The notes: generated by a model not told the origin, from the sequence alone. Shown: positions 37,739 to 47,171, counted from the stretch's first letter. The stretch is 64,000 nucleotides of DNA from Shewanella atlantica (GCF_003966265.1 NZ_RXNV01000002.1:736877-800876), one strand, 5' to 3'. Made by a program: numbers and translations.

Positions 37739-38728
37739 ATGAAGAAAAACGGCACTAAGGAAAGTAGATTTAATCTCTGGTGGGCTCAATGGCTCAACAG
37801 GCGACTACCTCCGGCTTCAAGAGTGACCTTAGCCCATAAGAGTATATTCATACTCCCGACGGGCTTTGGTTTGTTCTGGATATTTCTGGTGTTAATTTTA
37901 TTTGTCTTTGGCACTAATTATCAAAATAACTTAGTCATAGGGTTAAGCATACTGCTACTGAGCCTGTTTAATACCTGCATCATCTACAGCTACCGCAACC
38001 TTGCCGGGCTCACCTTAAACGCTTCAGTATCTCCCCAGGCATACGCCGGAGAAACACTCGTATTTCCGGTAAAACTCTCCTCATCTCAGCCCCAGTTTGA
38101 AGTACTGCTTAATTATCCTGATAACCAGATGAAGGTGGTCAAGGCTATCGGTAAAGAACCTATTGTGTCACTGATCCCTTTCGATAATCTTGTCCGGGGC
38201 CAAATCTCCCCGGGTCGTTTAAAAATTGAATCCCGGTATCCACTGGGCCTATGCAGAGCATGGTCACATGTAAACCTTAATAACCCGCACATCGTTTTTG
38301 CCAAGCCCTTAGTGTCACATTCACAGCTTAAATCGATCGATGCCGATAACCAGAACATCACTGGCGACAGAGGCATGCATATTCCCGGCGTCGATGAATT
38401 TAAAGGGCTTAAGCAACATATCCCGGGCGAGTCACTCAAACAGGTCGCATGGAAACAGCTCGCTCAGGGACGAGGCATGCTAAGTAAAGAGTTTCAGCAA
38501 CCTCAGGGAGAACCCCATTGGCTAATAATTGAAGACTTGAACTCACCCGATCTTGAAAAGCAGTTAAGCGAACTGACCTGGGCAATTGACAAAATGAGCG
38601 GACGGGGACAAGTCTTCGGCCTGATTATTGGCCGGAAAAAAATTCTTCCCTCAGAAGGTGACGCACACCGCGTACACTGTCTACAGGAGCTCGCCCTGCT
38701 TCCACAGTACGTAGAGGGAGACTCATGA
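37739..38728 (+). CDS. DUF58 domain protein
   Basis: A 329-residue membrane protein with two adjacent helices at about 40-80 (FILPTGFGLFWIFLVLILFVFG, NNLVIGLSILLLSLFNTCII split by a short loop) and a soluble beta-rich part. The DUF58 core is near the end: GVDEFKGLKQHIPGESLKQVAWKQLAQGRGMLSKEF in pattern (usually RxYxPGDxxRxIxWKxxAR), then LIIEDL. It acts with MoxR in an unknown envelope process. The reading frame is open far upstream inside the moxR gene; the ATG at 37739, 13 bases after the moxR stop, is the sensible start. Its stop overlaps the next start as ATGA. Confidence 0.87.
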   Translation: MKKNGTKESRFNLWWAQWLNRRLPPASRVTLAHKSIFILPTGFGLFWIFLVLILFVFGTNYQNNLVIGLSILLLSLFNTCIIYSYRNLAGLTLNASVSPQAYAGETLVFPVKLSSSQPQFEVLLNYPDNQMKVVKAIGKEPIVSLIPFDNLVRGQISPGRLKIESRYPLGLCRAWSHVNLNNPHIVFAKPLVSHSQLKSIDADNQNITGDRGMHIPGVDEFKGLKQHIPGESLKQVAWKQLAQGRGMLSKEFQQPQGEPHWLIIEDLNSPDLEKQLSELTWAIDKMSGRGQVFGLIIGRKKILPSEGDAHRVHCLQELALLPQYVEGDS

Positions 38729-40749
38729 CATACTCGAGTCAAGAAGAGATCATCTCCCGTCATAGCTTGCTGTGGCTGCTTATCGTTAATATTGCAGTGC
38801 TGGCACCCTTATACGATAAGCTCACCCCATGGAGCATGGCAATATGTGGGATCTGCCTTGTCTGGCGTTTTGGGATCTTCATCGGAAAGGTCGCCAAGCC
38901 TCCCAGATATCTGGTCACGGCTCTGGCAATCGCGTCGGCTATCACACTGGCACTCGTCACCTCAGAGATAGGGTTATTAAACGGTCTCATTAACCTGCTT
39001 ATCTTAGGCTATGCCCTTAAGTATATTGAGATGAGAAACAGGCGTGATGTCAGAACGGTTGTATTGGTCGGTTATTTTCTTATTGCCATCACCTTCATCG
39101 ATCAACAGTCCATTTTCTATGCCGTCAACCTCACCTTTGTGACCGGAATAAACACCTGCGTGCTGGTTAGCCTCTATAGAGAAGATGTGAAATTAAAAGA
39201 TACCGCCCGAATTGGCTTTAAACTTCTTCTACAGAGTCTGCCACTGGCAGCCTTACTCTTCCTTGTGTTACCCAGGCTCCCACCTCTCTGGATGGTACCT
39301 CAACAGAAATCCACTCAAACCGGCTTATCCGATGAAGTTAGTTTCGGTGATATAACTGAACTAACGCGATCGGCTGCGTTGGCATTCAGGGCAGAGTTTT
39401 CAATGTCGCCACCAAGCAATCAACAACTCTACTGGCGAGCGCTGGTGATGGAAGATTACGATGGCAGCAAATGGACGCAAAACTCAAGTATTAAAAATAT
39501 CGAAGAGAATACACCTTTTACCACGCCAAGACGGCAACAGCCTGACGGCTCGTCAATACAATACTCAGTGATAGCCGAACCGAGTAATCAACATTGGCTA
39601 TTTGGATTAGATGCCGCATTCAGTAGTGATACCGGCATCATCAACCTACCCGATTACCGCCTGTATTCGGTTAGAACTGTAGATCAAAAATTTCAATACC
39701 ATGTCGACTCCTACCCTCAATATGCGATGGATAAGACGCTCGACTCTACAGTCAGACGGCTTAACTTAAGGCTGCCGGATGACGTTAACCCCCGTGCCTT
39801 TGAGTTAGCACAATCCTTTGAGGAACGCTTCCCCGATCCGGAAACCAGACTCAGCGCCATGATGAGGTATTTCACCGAGCAACCCTACTTTTATACACTC
39901 ACCCCCCCTCGGGTTGGGCCTCAGCAGATTGATGACTTCCTGTTCGAGAATAAGGCCGGTTTCTGTGTGCACTACGCCAGTGCATTGACTTTTTTGGCCA
40001 GGGCCTCGGGCCTTCCGGCGCGTTTGGTCACCGGCTATCAGGGCGGCGAATTTAACCAAAGTGCCGGTTACCTGAGTGTCTACCAATACATGGCACATGC
40101 CTGGACTGAAGTATGGGTTGAGAACAGGGGGTGGGTAAGGTTTGACCCCACCGCCATGATAGCACCAGAGCGGGTACTCGAGGGTTTTGACGCCTACTTT
40201 CAAGCACAAGACAGTTACCTGTTAGACAGTCCATTTAGTCCTTTAAGGCTAAGGGAGTTTCCGCTTCTCAATGAATTGAGGTTGACGCTGGCGAGTATCG
40301 ATTACTACTGGAGTGTGTGGGTTCTTGGCTTTGACAAAAACAAGCAGGAAAAGATCCTCCAAAAGTTACTAGGCAAAGTTACCCAGCAAAAAATCGCCAT
40401 TTTCATGCTGATGAGTATCACTTTAATCGGCCTTATTATTGCCTATAGTGCCGGTCTGCTCCATTTTAACAGAGGCAAAGACAGGGTATCTACAACCTAC
40501 CTTCGTATGTGTTACTTACTCGAGAAAAAGGGAGTTATAAGAGATAAAAGACTGGGGCCAACCGATTTTTGCTCTATCGTAGAGCAGGCATTTCCCGGTA
40601 TCGCGACCGATTTCAGACGCTTCACTCATTATTATGTGGCGCTAAAATATCAACCTCTCTCTCCACATAGAAGAAAAAAAACAGTCAAACTTTTTTTAAG
40701 TCAGTCCAGAAAGTTGAAATTAAAAATTATAAAAGGGAAAACAAGCTAA
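38725..40749 (+). CDS. tgpA: transglutaminase-like membrane protein (TgpA/DUF3488 type)
   Basis: A 674-residue inner-membrane protein. Five or six helices occupy about 10-175 (DUF3488 part); a periplasmic transglutaminase-like domain follows at about 330-500 with the catalytic triad Cys in AGFCVHYASAL, His in MAHAWTEVW and Asp in WVRFDPTAM; another helix lies near 556-578 and a C-terminal cytoplasmic DUF4129-like tail ends the protein. The P. aeruginosa TgpA relative is essential and has transglutaminase activity in vitro. It is translationally coupled to the DUF58 gene (ATGA). Confidence 0.9.
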   Translation: MTYSSQEEIISRHSLLWLLIVNIAVLAPLYDKLTPWSMAICGICLVWRFGIFIGKVAKPPRYLVTALAIASAITLALVTSEIGLLNGLINLLILGYALKYIEMRNRRDVRTVVLVGYFLIAITFIDQQSIFYAVNLTFVTGINTCVLVSLYREDVKLKDTARIGFKLLLQSLPLAALLFLVLPRLPPLWMVPQQKSTQTGLSDEVSFGDITELTRSAALAFRAEFSMSPPSNQQLYWRALVMEDYDGSKWTQNSSIKNIEENTPFTTPRRQQPDGSSIQYSVIAEPSNQHWLFGLDAAFSSDTGIINLPDYRLYSVRTVDQKFQYHVDSYPQYAMDKTLDSTVRRLNLRLPDDVNPRAFELAQSFEERFPDPETRLSAMMRYFTEQPYFYTLTPPRVGPQQIDDFLFENKAGFCVHYASALTFLARASGLPARLVTGYQGGEFNQSAGYLSVYQYMAHAWTEVWVENRGWVRFDPTAMIAPERVLEGFDAYFQAQDSYLLDSPFSPLRLREFPLLNELRLTLASIDYYWSVWVLGFDKNKQEKILQKLLGKVTQQKIAIFMLMSITLIGLIIAYSAGLLHFNRGKDRVSTTYLRMCYLLEKKGVIRDKRLGPTDFCSIVEQAFPGIATDFRRFTHYYVALKYQPLSPHRRKKTVKLFLSQSRKLKLKIIKGKTS

Positions 40750-41010
40750 TATCCGCTGTAAACAGTGATAAAGGCTACCCCTTAATATATATTCAAATTA
40801 AGAATGTGCCCTCTTACTGAACTAAACTCACAACCAACAAGCTGGCAGCATCGCCGCAACATAGCAAAACATCTACCATCATAGCTAGGCAATTGAAATA
40901 AATGAATAAAATCAGCCCACCCTCAGCAGATTCAAATTTTAGCCTCAATTGATTATCGTCATAATTATATAAAAACCGAATAGAACCCTTGTTTGAAGCT
41001 TGCCAAAAAT

Positions 41011-41026
41011 TACCTCTTAAGGGTCA
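41011..41026 (+). promoter_or_regulatory. candidate NarL/NarP 7-2-7 site
   Basis: TACCTCT-TA-AGGGTCA agrees with TACYYMT-N2-AKRRGTA at all but two positions. It lies 282 bases before the narK start in a 543-base gap. The gap otherwise shows AT-rich sequence, an FNR box (41168) and no gene. Confidence 0.35.
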
Positions 41027-41167
41027 TCAAGCAGCCACAATCCTGTAACAAATAAGCCTCTCAACCATACATCACCACCCCAAAACCCGACTTAGATCAC
41101 ACATTTAGCGTGACACACCTCCAACATCAACCATATAAGCCATATTCGTCATACATTCACCATAATC

Positions 41168-41181
41168 TTGATGCAAATCAA
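41168..41181 (+). promoter_or_regulatory. FNR-type (EtrA) binding site before narK
   Basis: TTGAT-GCAA-ATCAA is a perfect FNR consensus half-site pair. With class II spacing (centre at -41.5) transcription would start near 41216, and AAACTAT at 41205-41211 could be the -10 region. It predicts induction without oxygen. Confidence 0.75.
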
Positions 41182-41292
41182 CAAACACTTGTATGATTAG
41201 CGCAAACTATCATCAGTTACAAAAATAAATAACAAATTTAACATTTGCACGAAATGAACATTTCTTCGTAATAACTTGATGGAGTTTATTAA

Positions 41293-42768
41293 ATGTCTAA
41301 CGAAGGGAAAATGAATCTGCTCAACTTTGCAGATCCAAAAATTAAAACACTTCACGTTACCTGGTTTGCATTTTTCTTAACATTTGTCGTCTGGTTCAGT
41401 CACGCCCCTCTGTTAGTTTTCATCAAAGAGGCGTTCGACCTGACAAGTGCACAAGTTAAGGCACTACTCATACTAAACGTAGCTTTGACAATCCCTGCAC
41501 GAATTATTGTCGGTATCTTAGTCGACAAGTTTGGTCCCAGAATTATCTACTCTGGACTATTAATCTCTTCATCGGTCATCTGTATGGGTTTTGCCATGGC
41601 CGACAGTTTTGAACAACTTGCTCTGTTCCGCTTCCTACTCGGTTTTGTAGGCGCTGGTTTTGTGATCGGTATTCGCCTCGTTGGTGAATGGTTCCCCGCA
41701 AAACAGGTCGGTATCGCTGAGGGTATCTATGGCGGTTGGGGTAACTTCGGTTCAGCGGCAGCAGCCATGTCACTACCGACAATTGCCTATGCTTTTGGCG
41801 GCGACGATGGTTGGAGATACGCACTAGGTCTTACGGGTATCATTGCCGGCCTATATGGATTCTTCTTTTACACCATGGCCCGTAATACACCAAAAGGCTC
41901 TACTTACTTTAAACCTAAGAAATCCGGCGGTTTAGAGGTCACCAGCAAGAAAGATTTTTACTTCTACCTGCTGATGAACATTCCTATGTATATCGCTTTA
42001 GGCGTACTCGCATGGAAGCTTTCTCCATCGGGAGTTAACCTGTTTACTTCACAAGTCATGTACTTAATGTGGATTGGCTTAGTTGTCCTGTTTTTCATTC
42101 AAGTCAACTCTATCTGGCGTGTAAACAAAGAGAACCTAACTAAAGGTGTTGCAGACATCGAGAAATATGACTTTAAACAAGTCGCTATCTTGGATGTCGC
42201 CTATTTTGTTACCTTTGGTTCTGAGCTTGCGGTTGTCTCTATGCTGCCACTATTCTTCTTAGAGACCTTCGAAGGGTTAGACCCGGTAAAAGCGGGTCTG
42301 CTTGCTTCAGGCTTTGCCTTTATGAATTTGGTCGCCCGTCCTACCGGTGGTTGGTTTAGTGATAAGTTCGGTCGCCGCAAGAGTCTGATGATCTTCATCG
42401 GTGGCTTAGCCGTAGGTTACTCAGTTTTGAGCCAGGTTGACGGTGGCTGGTTAATACCCTTGGCAGTTATTGCAACCATGTGCTGCTCATTCTTCGTTCA
42501 AGCGGGTGAAGGAGCGGTATTTGCAATCGTACCTCTTGTTAAACGCCGCATGACAGGGCAGATAGCCGGAATGGCCGGAGCCTATGGTAACGTGGGCGCA
42601 GTAACCTACCTGACCGTGCTCTCCTTTGTGGATTACAGTACCTTCTTTATGGTGATAGCAGCTTCAGCTGCGGTGATTTTCTTTGCCGTGATGTTCCTCA
42701 ATGAACCAAAGGGTCATATGGCTGAGGTAAATGAAGATGGTACCGTTGAACTGATCGACGTTAACTAA
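41293..42768 (+). CDS. narK: NarK1-type nitrate/nitrite MFS transporter
   Basis: A 491-residue nitrate/nitrite porter with 12 membrane helices. MFS loop motif [11 protein letters not shown] at about 74-84 and again [13 protein letters not shown] mark the two halves; the nitrate signatures are [15 protein letters not shown] (about 148-162) and [13 protein letters not shown] (about 428-440). The sequence is of the NarK1/NasA branch (proton-coupled uptake), distinct from the NarK2-type protein encoded at 54391. GGAG at 41281-41284 lies 8 bases before the ATG. The upstream FNR box implies anaerobic expression. The PP2C/kinase gene follows after 80 bases. Confidence 0.92.
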   Translation: MSNEGKMNLLNFADPKIKTLHVTWFAFFLTFVVWFSHAPLLVFIKEAFDLTSAQVKALLILNVALTIPARIIVGILVDKFGPRIIYSGLLISSSVICMGFAMADSFEQLALFRFLLGFVGAGFVIGIRLVGEWFPAKQVGIAEGIYGGWGNFGSAAAAMSLPTIAYAFGGDDGWRYALGLTGIIAGLYGFFFYTMARNTPKGSTYFKPKKSGGLEVTSKKDFYFYLLMNIPMYIALGVLAWKLSPSGVNLFTSQVMYLMWIGLVVLFFIQVNSIWRVNKENLTKGVADIEKYDFKQVAILDVAYFVTFGSELAVVSMLPLFFLETFEGLDPVKAGLLASGFAFMNLVARPTGGWFSDKFGRRKSLMIFIGGLAVGYSVLSQVDGGWLIPLAVIATMCCSFFVQAGEGAVFAIVPLVKRRMTGQIAGMAGAYGNVGAVTYLTVLSFVDYSTFFMVIAASAAVIFFAVMFLNEPKGHMAEVNEDGTVELIDVN

Positions 42769-42848
42769 TTCCAATATTGATTGTTATTAGTTATAGATAA
42801 CTGGTAAGGTTTTCTATCTAAGTACTTATTAATAAAAAGATATTTATT

Positions 42849-44579
42849 ATGACAAAATCCAACCGTCTAAGCATAAATCTGGCAAGCCATAGCGAGAAAG
42901 GTTTAAAGGACATTAATGAAGATGCGGTTGGATTTTTTGTCCCTACCGAAGATAGATTATTAGAGGGTAAAGGGATCATTCTTGCTGTAGCCGATGGTGT
43001 CAGCAGCGCCGAAGCTGGTAAAGATGCCAGTGAAACTGCGGTAAAACGCTTCATCGACGACTACTACCCTACCCCGGATACCTGGTCAGTAAAACATGCC
43101 GGACAAAAACTACTCTCGAATATCAACATTACCCTTTTCAAACGTAGCCATGAGTTCGCCAATGAAGAGAAAGGTTATCTGACGACCTTCACAGGCATGG
43201 TCATTAAGTCACGAACTTGTCACCTATTCCATGTGGGCGACAGCAGAGCCTACCTCTACCGAAATAATGAACTGAAACAACTGACAAGAGACCACATCGC
43301 CAGCATTGCCACCGGGCGCAGCTTCCTGGCTCGAGCAGTTGGAATGGATAACTGTCTGCAGATAGATTACAGCACAGTGGATCTGGAAGATAACGATCTG
43401 TTACTCGCGACCTCTGATGGGATCCATGACTTTCTCGAATTGGATAAACTTAACGAAATTATCTCATTAAACATTTCTGAACAGGAAAAAATCGATCTGT
43501 TAGCCAAAACTGCATTCGATAATGGCAGTGACGATAATATCAGTGGAGTTATTGCTCAGGTACATCAGCTTCCAAATGAAAGTCTCAACGATTACAACTC
43601 AAAGTTATTACGCTTACCCTTTCCACCTCCTCTTGACCCGGGTGTAAAGCTAGATGGCTATAAGGTCATTAAGGAGCTCTTTGCCAGTAGTCGCAGCCAA
43701 CTCTATCTTGTCGAGGACACTGATACCGGCGAACAGATGGTGATGAAAACCCCTTCAATCACCTTTGAAGAGGACACCGGCTATATCGATAGATTCATAC
43801 AAGAGGAGTGGATTGGCAAACGAATAAGTAGTGAATACGTCGTTAAGATAATCGAGCAAAAAAGACCCAGAACCTGTTTATATTATCTGATGGAGTATGT
43901 GCACGGCATATCGATGGATAAGTGGATGAAACAAAACCACTTTCCTAAGCCAAAGGTGGCGATCTCTATTATTGAAAAAATTGCGAATGGATTAGAAGAG
44001 TTCCACAAAACAGAAACCATTCACCAGGACTTAAAGCCGGCCAACATCTTGATCGATAGCCATAACAACATAAAGATTGTCGACTTCGGTTCGGTCTTTG
44101 TTGCTGGCCTTGCTGAGATATTTATTCCATTAGAGCATGAGGGAGTACTTGGAACCGCAACTTACTCAGATCCCAAGTATCTGCTTGGTAAAAATACCGG
44201 AATACAAGGCGACCTGTATGCGCTTGCCACCATCAGTTATGAGCTATTTTGTGGCAAACTCCCCTATGGTGAAAAGATTGAGGAGTGCCAAACGGCTTTT
44301 GAATACGACAGACTTCGCTACATCCCCGCCAATGAAGTCAACCCTGTTATCCCTATGTGGTTTGACAGAACACTTCAGCGAGGCGTCGCCTTCGATTTAG
44401 AGGAACGGTATGAAAATATCGATGAATTTTTAACGGACTTAAAAAATCCAAACCCGGTCTACCTGCGTGATGATCCCAAGGTGACTAAAAATAAGAGTCA
44501 GGTGTTATTCTGGCAATTATTATCAGGCTTCTGGATCCTCATGTTGATCCTGGTCATCGCCATGTTTAAGCAAGGGTGA
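42849..44579 (+). CDS. bifunctional PP2C phosphatase / Ser-Thr protein kinase
   Basis: A 576-residue fusion. Residues 1-240 are a PP2C phosphatase with metal sites: Glu24-Asp25, AVADGVSS (Asp49), HVGDSRAYLY, SDGIHDFL (Asp190) and SDDNISG (Asp229). Residues 265-540 are a Hanks-type kinase: Lys300 in VMKT, HQDLKPAN at 392-399 (catalytic Asp394), DFG at 412-414 and GDLYALATISYELF. His-Arg-Asp reads His-Gln-Asp, so it is a non-RD kinase, usually independent of activation-loop phosphorylation. A membrane helix at 553-573 anchors it with the enzymes in the cytoplasm. Such fusions accompany nitrate transporters in many gammaproteobacteria; the substrate is unknown, NarK being the obvious candidate. 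Confidence 0.92.
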   Translation: MTKSNRLSINLASHSEKGLKDINEDAVGFFVPTEDRLLEGKGIILAVADGVSSAEAGKDASETAVKRFIDDYYPTPDTWSVKHAGQKLLSNINITLFKRSHEFANEEKGYLTTFTGMVIKSRTCHLFHVGDSRAYLYRNNELKQLTRDHIASIATGRSFLARAVGMDNCLQIDYSTVDLEDNDLLLATSDGIHDFLELDKLNEIISLNISEQEKIDLLAKTAFDNGSDDNISGVIAQVHQLPNESLNDYNSKLLRLPFPPPLDPGVKLDGYKVIKELFASSRSQLYLVEDTDTGEQMVMKTPSITFEEDTGYIDRFIQEEWIGKRISSEYVVKIIEQKRPRTCLYYLMEYVHGISMDKWMKQNHFPKPKVAISIIEKIANGLEEFHKTETIHQDLKPANILIDSHNNIKIVDFGSVFVAGLAEIFIPLEHEGVLGTATYSDPKYLLGKNTGIQGDLYALATISYELFCGKLPYGEKIEECQTAFEYDRLRYIPANEVNPVIPMWFDRTLQRGVAFDLEERYENIDEFLTDLKNPNPVYLRDDPKVTKNKSQVLFWQLLSGFWILMLILVIAMFKQG

Positions 44580-44739
44580 TGAATGATATTAACAACAGTT
44601 AAAGACCAAACAGTAACAACCCGAATTAATAATAATTATAAGAATGAATTTCTATTTAGAGTTTTTATTTAAATACATAGAAATATTATCATTCTCCTAA
44701 ATCACCAGAGCAACGAATTTAGTTTAAAGTGAGAATTAC

Positions 44740-45135
44740 ATGATTAAAATGTTCAAAGAACTTCTCCAAATGACCAATGAACAATCGGCACCTCAACGTC
44801 TGATGTTCCTTTTTGCCAATGCAGAGTCGACCAACCCTAAAAAGAGCAAAAAACACCAAAGAGGGACTATCTCACCTGTGATGTGCGTAGATAAGTTGCC
44901 TTCTGAACTCAGCACCTTCGATGCTTTAGTAAAAGAGGCTGACTCAATCGCGAAGCAATGGAATTTCGTCTTCATAGCCAGCCTGAGTGGGGAAAATGGG
45001 GTTGCACCGACCACAGATGAAGCCGAACCATTTTTAAATAAGATGGCCAACGATATTGAAACCGGTAACGGCATCGGCCGTTATGTCATCTTTGACCGTG
45101 AAGAGAACCCTATTGAACTGGAAGCTAACGGTTAA
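44740..45135 (+). CDS. small cytoplasmic protein of unknown function, often near nitrate genes
   Basis: A 131-residue soluble protein. The pattern QRLMFLFANAE, RGTISPVMCVDKLPSELSTFDALVKEAD, WNFVFIASLSG and a C-terminal IGRYVIFDREENPIEL is one I recall from small proteins that databases label 'ribonucleotide reductase subunit alpha'; nothing here resembles a ribonucleotide reductase, so I do not adopt that name. Predicted alpha/beta, no signal peptide or membrane segment. Third in line after narK and the kinase gene, with 160 bases before it that contain an imperfect stem-loop. Confidence 0.65.
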   Translation: MIKMFKELLQMTNEQSAPQRLMFLFANAESTNPKKSKKHQRGTISPVMCVDKLPSELSTFDALVKEADSIAKQWNFVFIASLSGENGVAPTTDEAEPFLNKMANDIETGNGIGRYVIFDREENPIELEANG

Positions 45136-45292
45136 TTAAGCAATACGTTACAATGTGGCTGGTCACTCGATGATACCTGATATTATGCACTCTGTGATAA
45201 TAGGTAGTCGGTGCCGGCCTTTTGCTTTTACGCAATTAATTGACCACAAGAACATAAATGTAACCCATTGAATAGAAGAGTGAATCATCTTT

Positions 45293-45556
45293 TTGAAGCC
45301 TGACACCACCCAAGCGATGCACATCCTCATCGAACAGATTAAATCAGCCCTGCCTTTCGAAGTGCCAGAACATGAGATCTGTGCAGGCGTCTGCGTCGGC
45401 TGCCCCAAAAAATTGATGGAATACATCAGCTCTGAGGTCGAATACTGGGAATGCAAACTGGAAAATAATGAGAAACCCAGCTTACTGGACATCTCTGATC
45501 TGGCCAGAGTAGGCTCGAAGGTTCACCGTTCCATGGTAAAAAATAAACTGGTTTAA
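45293..45556 (+). CDS. small cysteine-cluster protein of unknown function
   Basis: An 87-residue protein I do not recognise. The helical N-terminus leads to a compact motif C-x3-C-x2-C-P-K-K (Cys30, Cys34, Cys37), followed by a helix rich in acidic residues. The three cysteines with no fourth nearby could bind a metal or an iron-sulfur centre, alone or in a dimer. The start is TTG at 45293 with a weak AGAAGAG upstream; ATG at 45317 is an alternative. It lies between the narK-kinase genes and the HPP gene. Confidence 0.6.
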   Translation: MKPDTTQAMHILIEQIKSALPFEVPEHEICAGVCVGCPKKLMEYISSEVEYWECKLENNEKPSLLDISDLARVGSKVHRSMVKNKLV

Positions 45557-45565
45557 GACTCACCA

Positions 45566-45592
45566 ACACGCGATGAAATGAATAGGCGTGTT
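45566..45592. terminator. weak stem-loop after the cysteine-cluster gene
   Basis: AACACGC (45566-45572) pairs with GCGTGTT (45586-45592) ahead of TATT. A short stem and a poor T run make it uncertain. Confidence 0.35.
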
Positions 45593-45682
45593 TATTAAAG
45601 ATTCGATCGGCTGTTTCGCGCACATTTATGTTTAACATTTATGGTGTTATGCTTATGTTAAATGCGCAAAGAGTAACCGCCT

Positions 45683-46228
45683 ATGCCGATGAGAAAGATG
45701 TCCAATCGAGAAGTCTTCGCCTCAATAGTTGGTGCATTCTTCGCGACATTATGCGCCTCTTTTTTCAGTAACAGCATTCTCGAAGCCGATAATATGCCAA
45801 TGGTTTTAGCGTCGACCGGAGCCTCTGCCATGCTCATCTTCGGGATCCCGCATAGTCCGGTATCTCAGCCCTGGCCTCTGGTCGGCGGACACATCATTTC
45901 GGCTCTTATCGGCATTTCAGCCTATTATCTGATCCCAAACCCGGTATTAGCCTCATCGGTGGCTATCGGAATCGCCATGTTAGCCATGCACTGCACTGGC
46001 TCTATGCACCCTCCCGGTGGCGCCACGGCGGTGACGGCCGTCATCGGTGGCAGCACAGTACATGAGCTTGGCTACTACTTTGTCATCGTACCGGTATTTT
46101 TCAACTCGATAATATTGCTTTCGATAGCGATGGCTATCGGCACTTTCAGAGAGAAAAATCCCTTCGTTGTCGATGGCTCAGACAGTGAGCGCTGGTTAAA
46201 ACAGTCAATGAACAATGAAGTCAAATGA
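45683..46228 (+). CDS. HPP family membrane protein
   Basis: A 181-residue inner-membrane protein with four hydrophobic segments and the family-naming motif HPPGG at 109-113, in MHCTGSMHPPGGATAVTAVIGG. The second characteristic stretch, STGASAMLIFG, lies at 44-54. HPP proteins of cyanobacteria and plant plastids have been reported to carry nitrite, which would fit the nitrate/nitrite setting here; in other bacteria the role is untested. It is 126 bases downstream of the cysteine-cluster gene and ends at a strong terminator. Confidence 0.9.
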   Translation: MPMRKMSNREVFASIVGAFFATLCASFFSNSILEADNMPMVLASTGASAMLIFGIPHSPVSQPWPLVGGHIISALIGISAYYLIPNPVLASSVAIGIAMLAMHCTGSMHPPGGATAVTAVIGGSTVHELGYYFVIVPVFFNSIILLSIAMAIGTFREKNPFVVDGSDSERWLKQSMNNEVK

Positions 46229-46270
46229 ACTGAGATGAGTTGAAGTGAAACTAGTTAAACTTCAGGCCAT

Positions 46271-46298
46271 AAAAAAGCGGCATTAATGCCGCTTTTTT
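46271..46298. terminator. bidirectional rho-independent terminator
   Basis: AAAAAAGCGGCAT (46271-46283) pairs with ATGCCGCTTTTTT (46286-46298). It lies between the rightward HPP gene and the leftward isomerase gene. Confidence 0.92.
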
Positions 46299-46358
46299 AA
46301 ATCCTTCCCTGTGCCACAGGGTTTAAAAATACCAATCCATACAGAGAAGCACTTGCGA

Positions 46359-47171
46359 TTAAACGTGTACGTTTTCGTCCGCAAACTTAACTTCAACACC
46401 TGATATATCTGCCTTTTCGACTAAATTGTGGATATAGGTCTGAATGGCAAGATGTGATGAGCGATGAACCAGGTAGCCGCGAACCTTGTCATAAACCATA
46501 GTGTACTCGAGTGGCTTACCCTCAATTTTTCTCGCGATATTCACCACATGAAACCCATAGCGGGATTCCAGTGGCTTAGAGGCCAAGCCTTCGGGTAACA
46601 ACATAAGCTGTCGTTCAAACTCGGGGACCGTTTGTCCGTTACTTATTTGCCCCAACGAGCCTCCGGTTTCCTTTGAGGGACAAGCCGAGTGATGCTTAGC
46701 CAGGTCAGCAAAAAGAGAGGGATCGTCCTGAAGTCGATTGATAATATCATTCGCGTCTGTTTTAGCATCATCTCTGCCTTCTATATCATCTTTGGCAGCG
46801 GCTAACAGTATATGATCAACCTCCATCAGCGGCATCGTAGTGAACTTTGCACGATTATTATCAAAATAACGCTGACAATCCTCTTCTTTAGGGTCGTCAT
46901 AGATAACCTGAGTCTCTAACAGTTGCTGAACACCCTTCTCTTCATTATCACCGGACACATCCAGGCCCAGTTTTTCAGCCTGCTCAACCAGTAATTGCCT
47001 GATAACCAGTGTTTGCCCGGCTTGTTGAACAACGACATCAAAATTTTTGTGCGCGTGATACTGTAGCTCATTAGCAAGAGCAGTCTCTTCGATAGTCACA
47101 CCATTGACACAGATAACTGGCAATGATTCTTTAGATGGGGTCGCTGGGGTACTTGTGCCACATGAACTCAT
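46359..47171 (-). CDS. parvulin-type peptidyl-prolyl isomerase of the nar cluster
   Basis: A 270-residue PpiC/NifM-like isomerase. The N-terminal half is a helical chaperone region and the C-terminal half (about 125-225) is a parvulin domain with MEVDHILLAA, FADLAKHHSACPSKETGGSLGQISNGQTVPEFERQLMLLPEG and YGFHVVNI, all typical. No signal peptide is seen, so it acts in the cytoplasm. Several narGHJI operons carry such a gene after narI; it is thought to help fold the reductase. The ATG at 47171 has GAAG 6 bases upstream; 47228 is an upstream in-frame ATG. A terminator and 333 bases separate it from narI, so it has its own promoter. Confidence 0.88.
   Translation of the reverse strand: MSSCGTSTPATPSKESLPVICVNGVTIEETALANELQYHAHKNFDVVVQQAGQTLVIRQLLVEQAEKLGLDVSGDNEEKGVQQLLETQVIYDDPKEEDCQRYFDNNRAKFTTMPLMEVDHILLAAAKDDIEGRDDAKTDANDIINRLQDDPSLFADLAKHHSACPSKETGGSLGQISNGQTVPEFERQLMLLPEGLASKPLESRYGFHVVNIARKIEGKPLEYTMVYDKVRGYLVHRSSHLAIQTYIHNLVEKADISGVEVKFADENVHV

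Noticed and set aside
44740..45135. Ribonucleotide reductase subunit
   Set aside because: A database-style label for similar small proteins; none of the catalytic features of a reductase is present in 131 residues.
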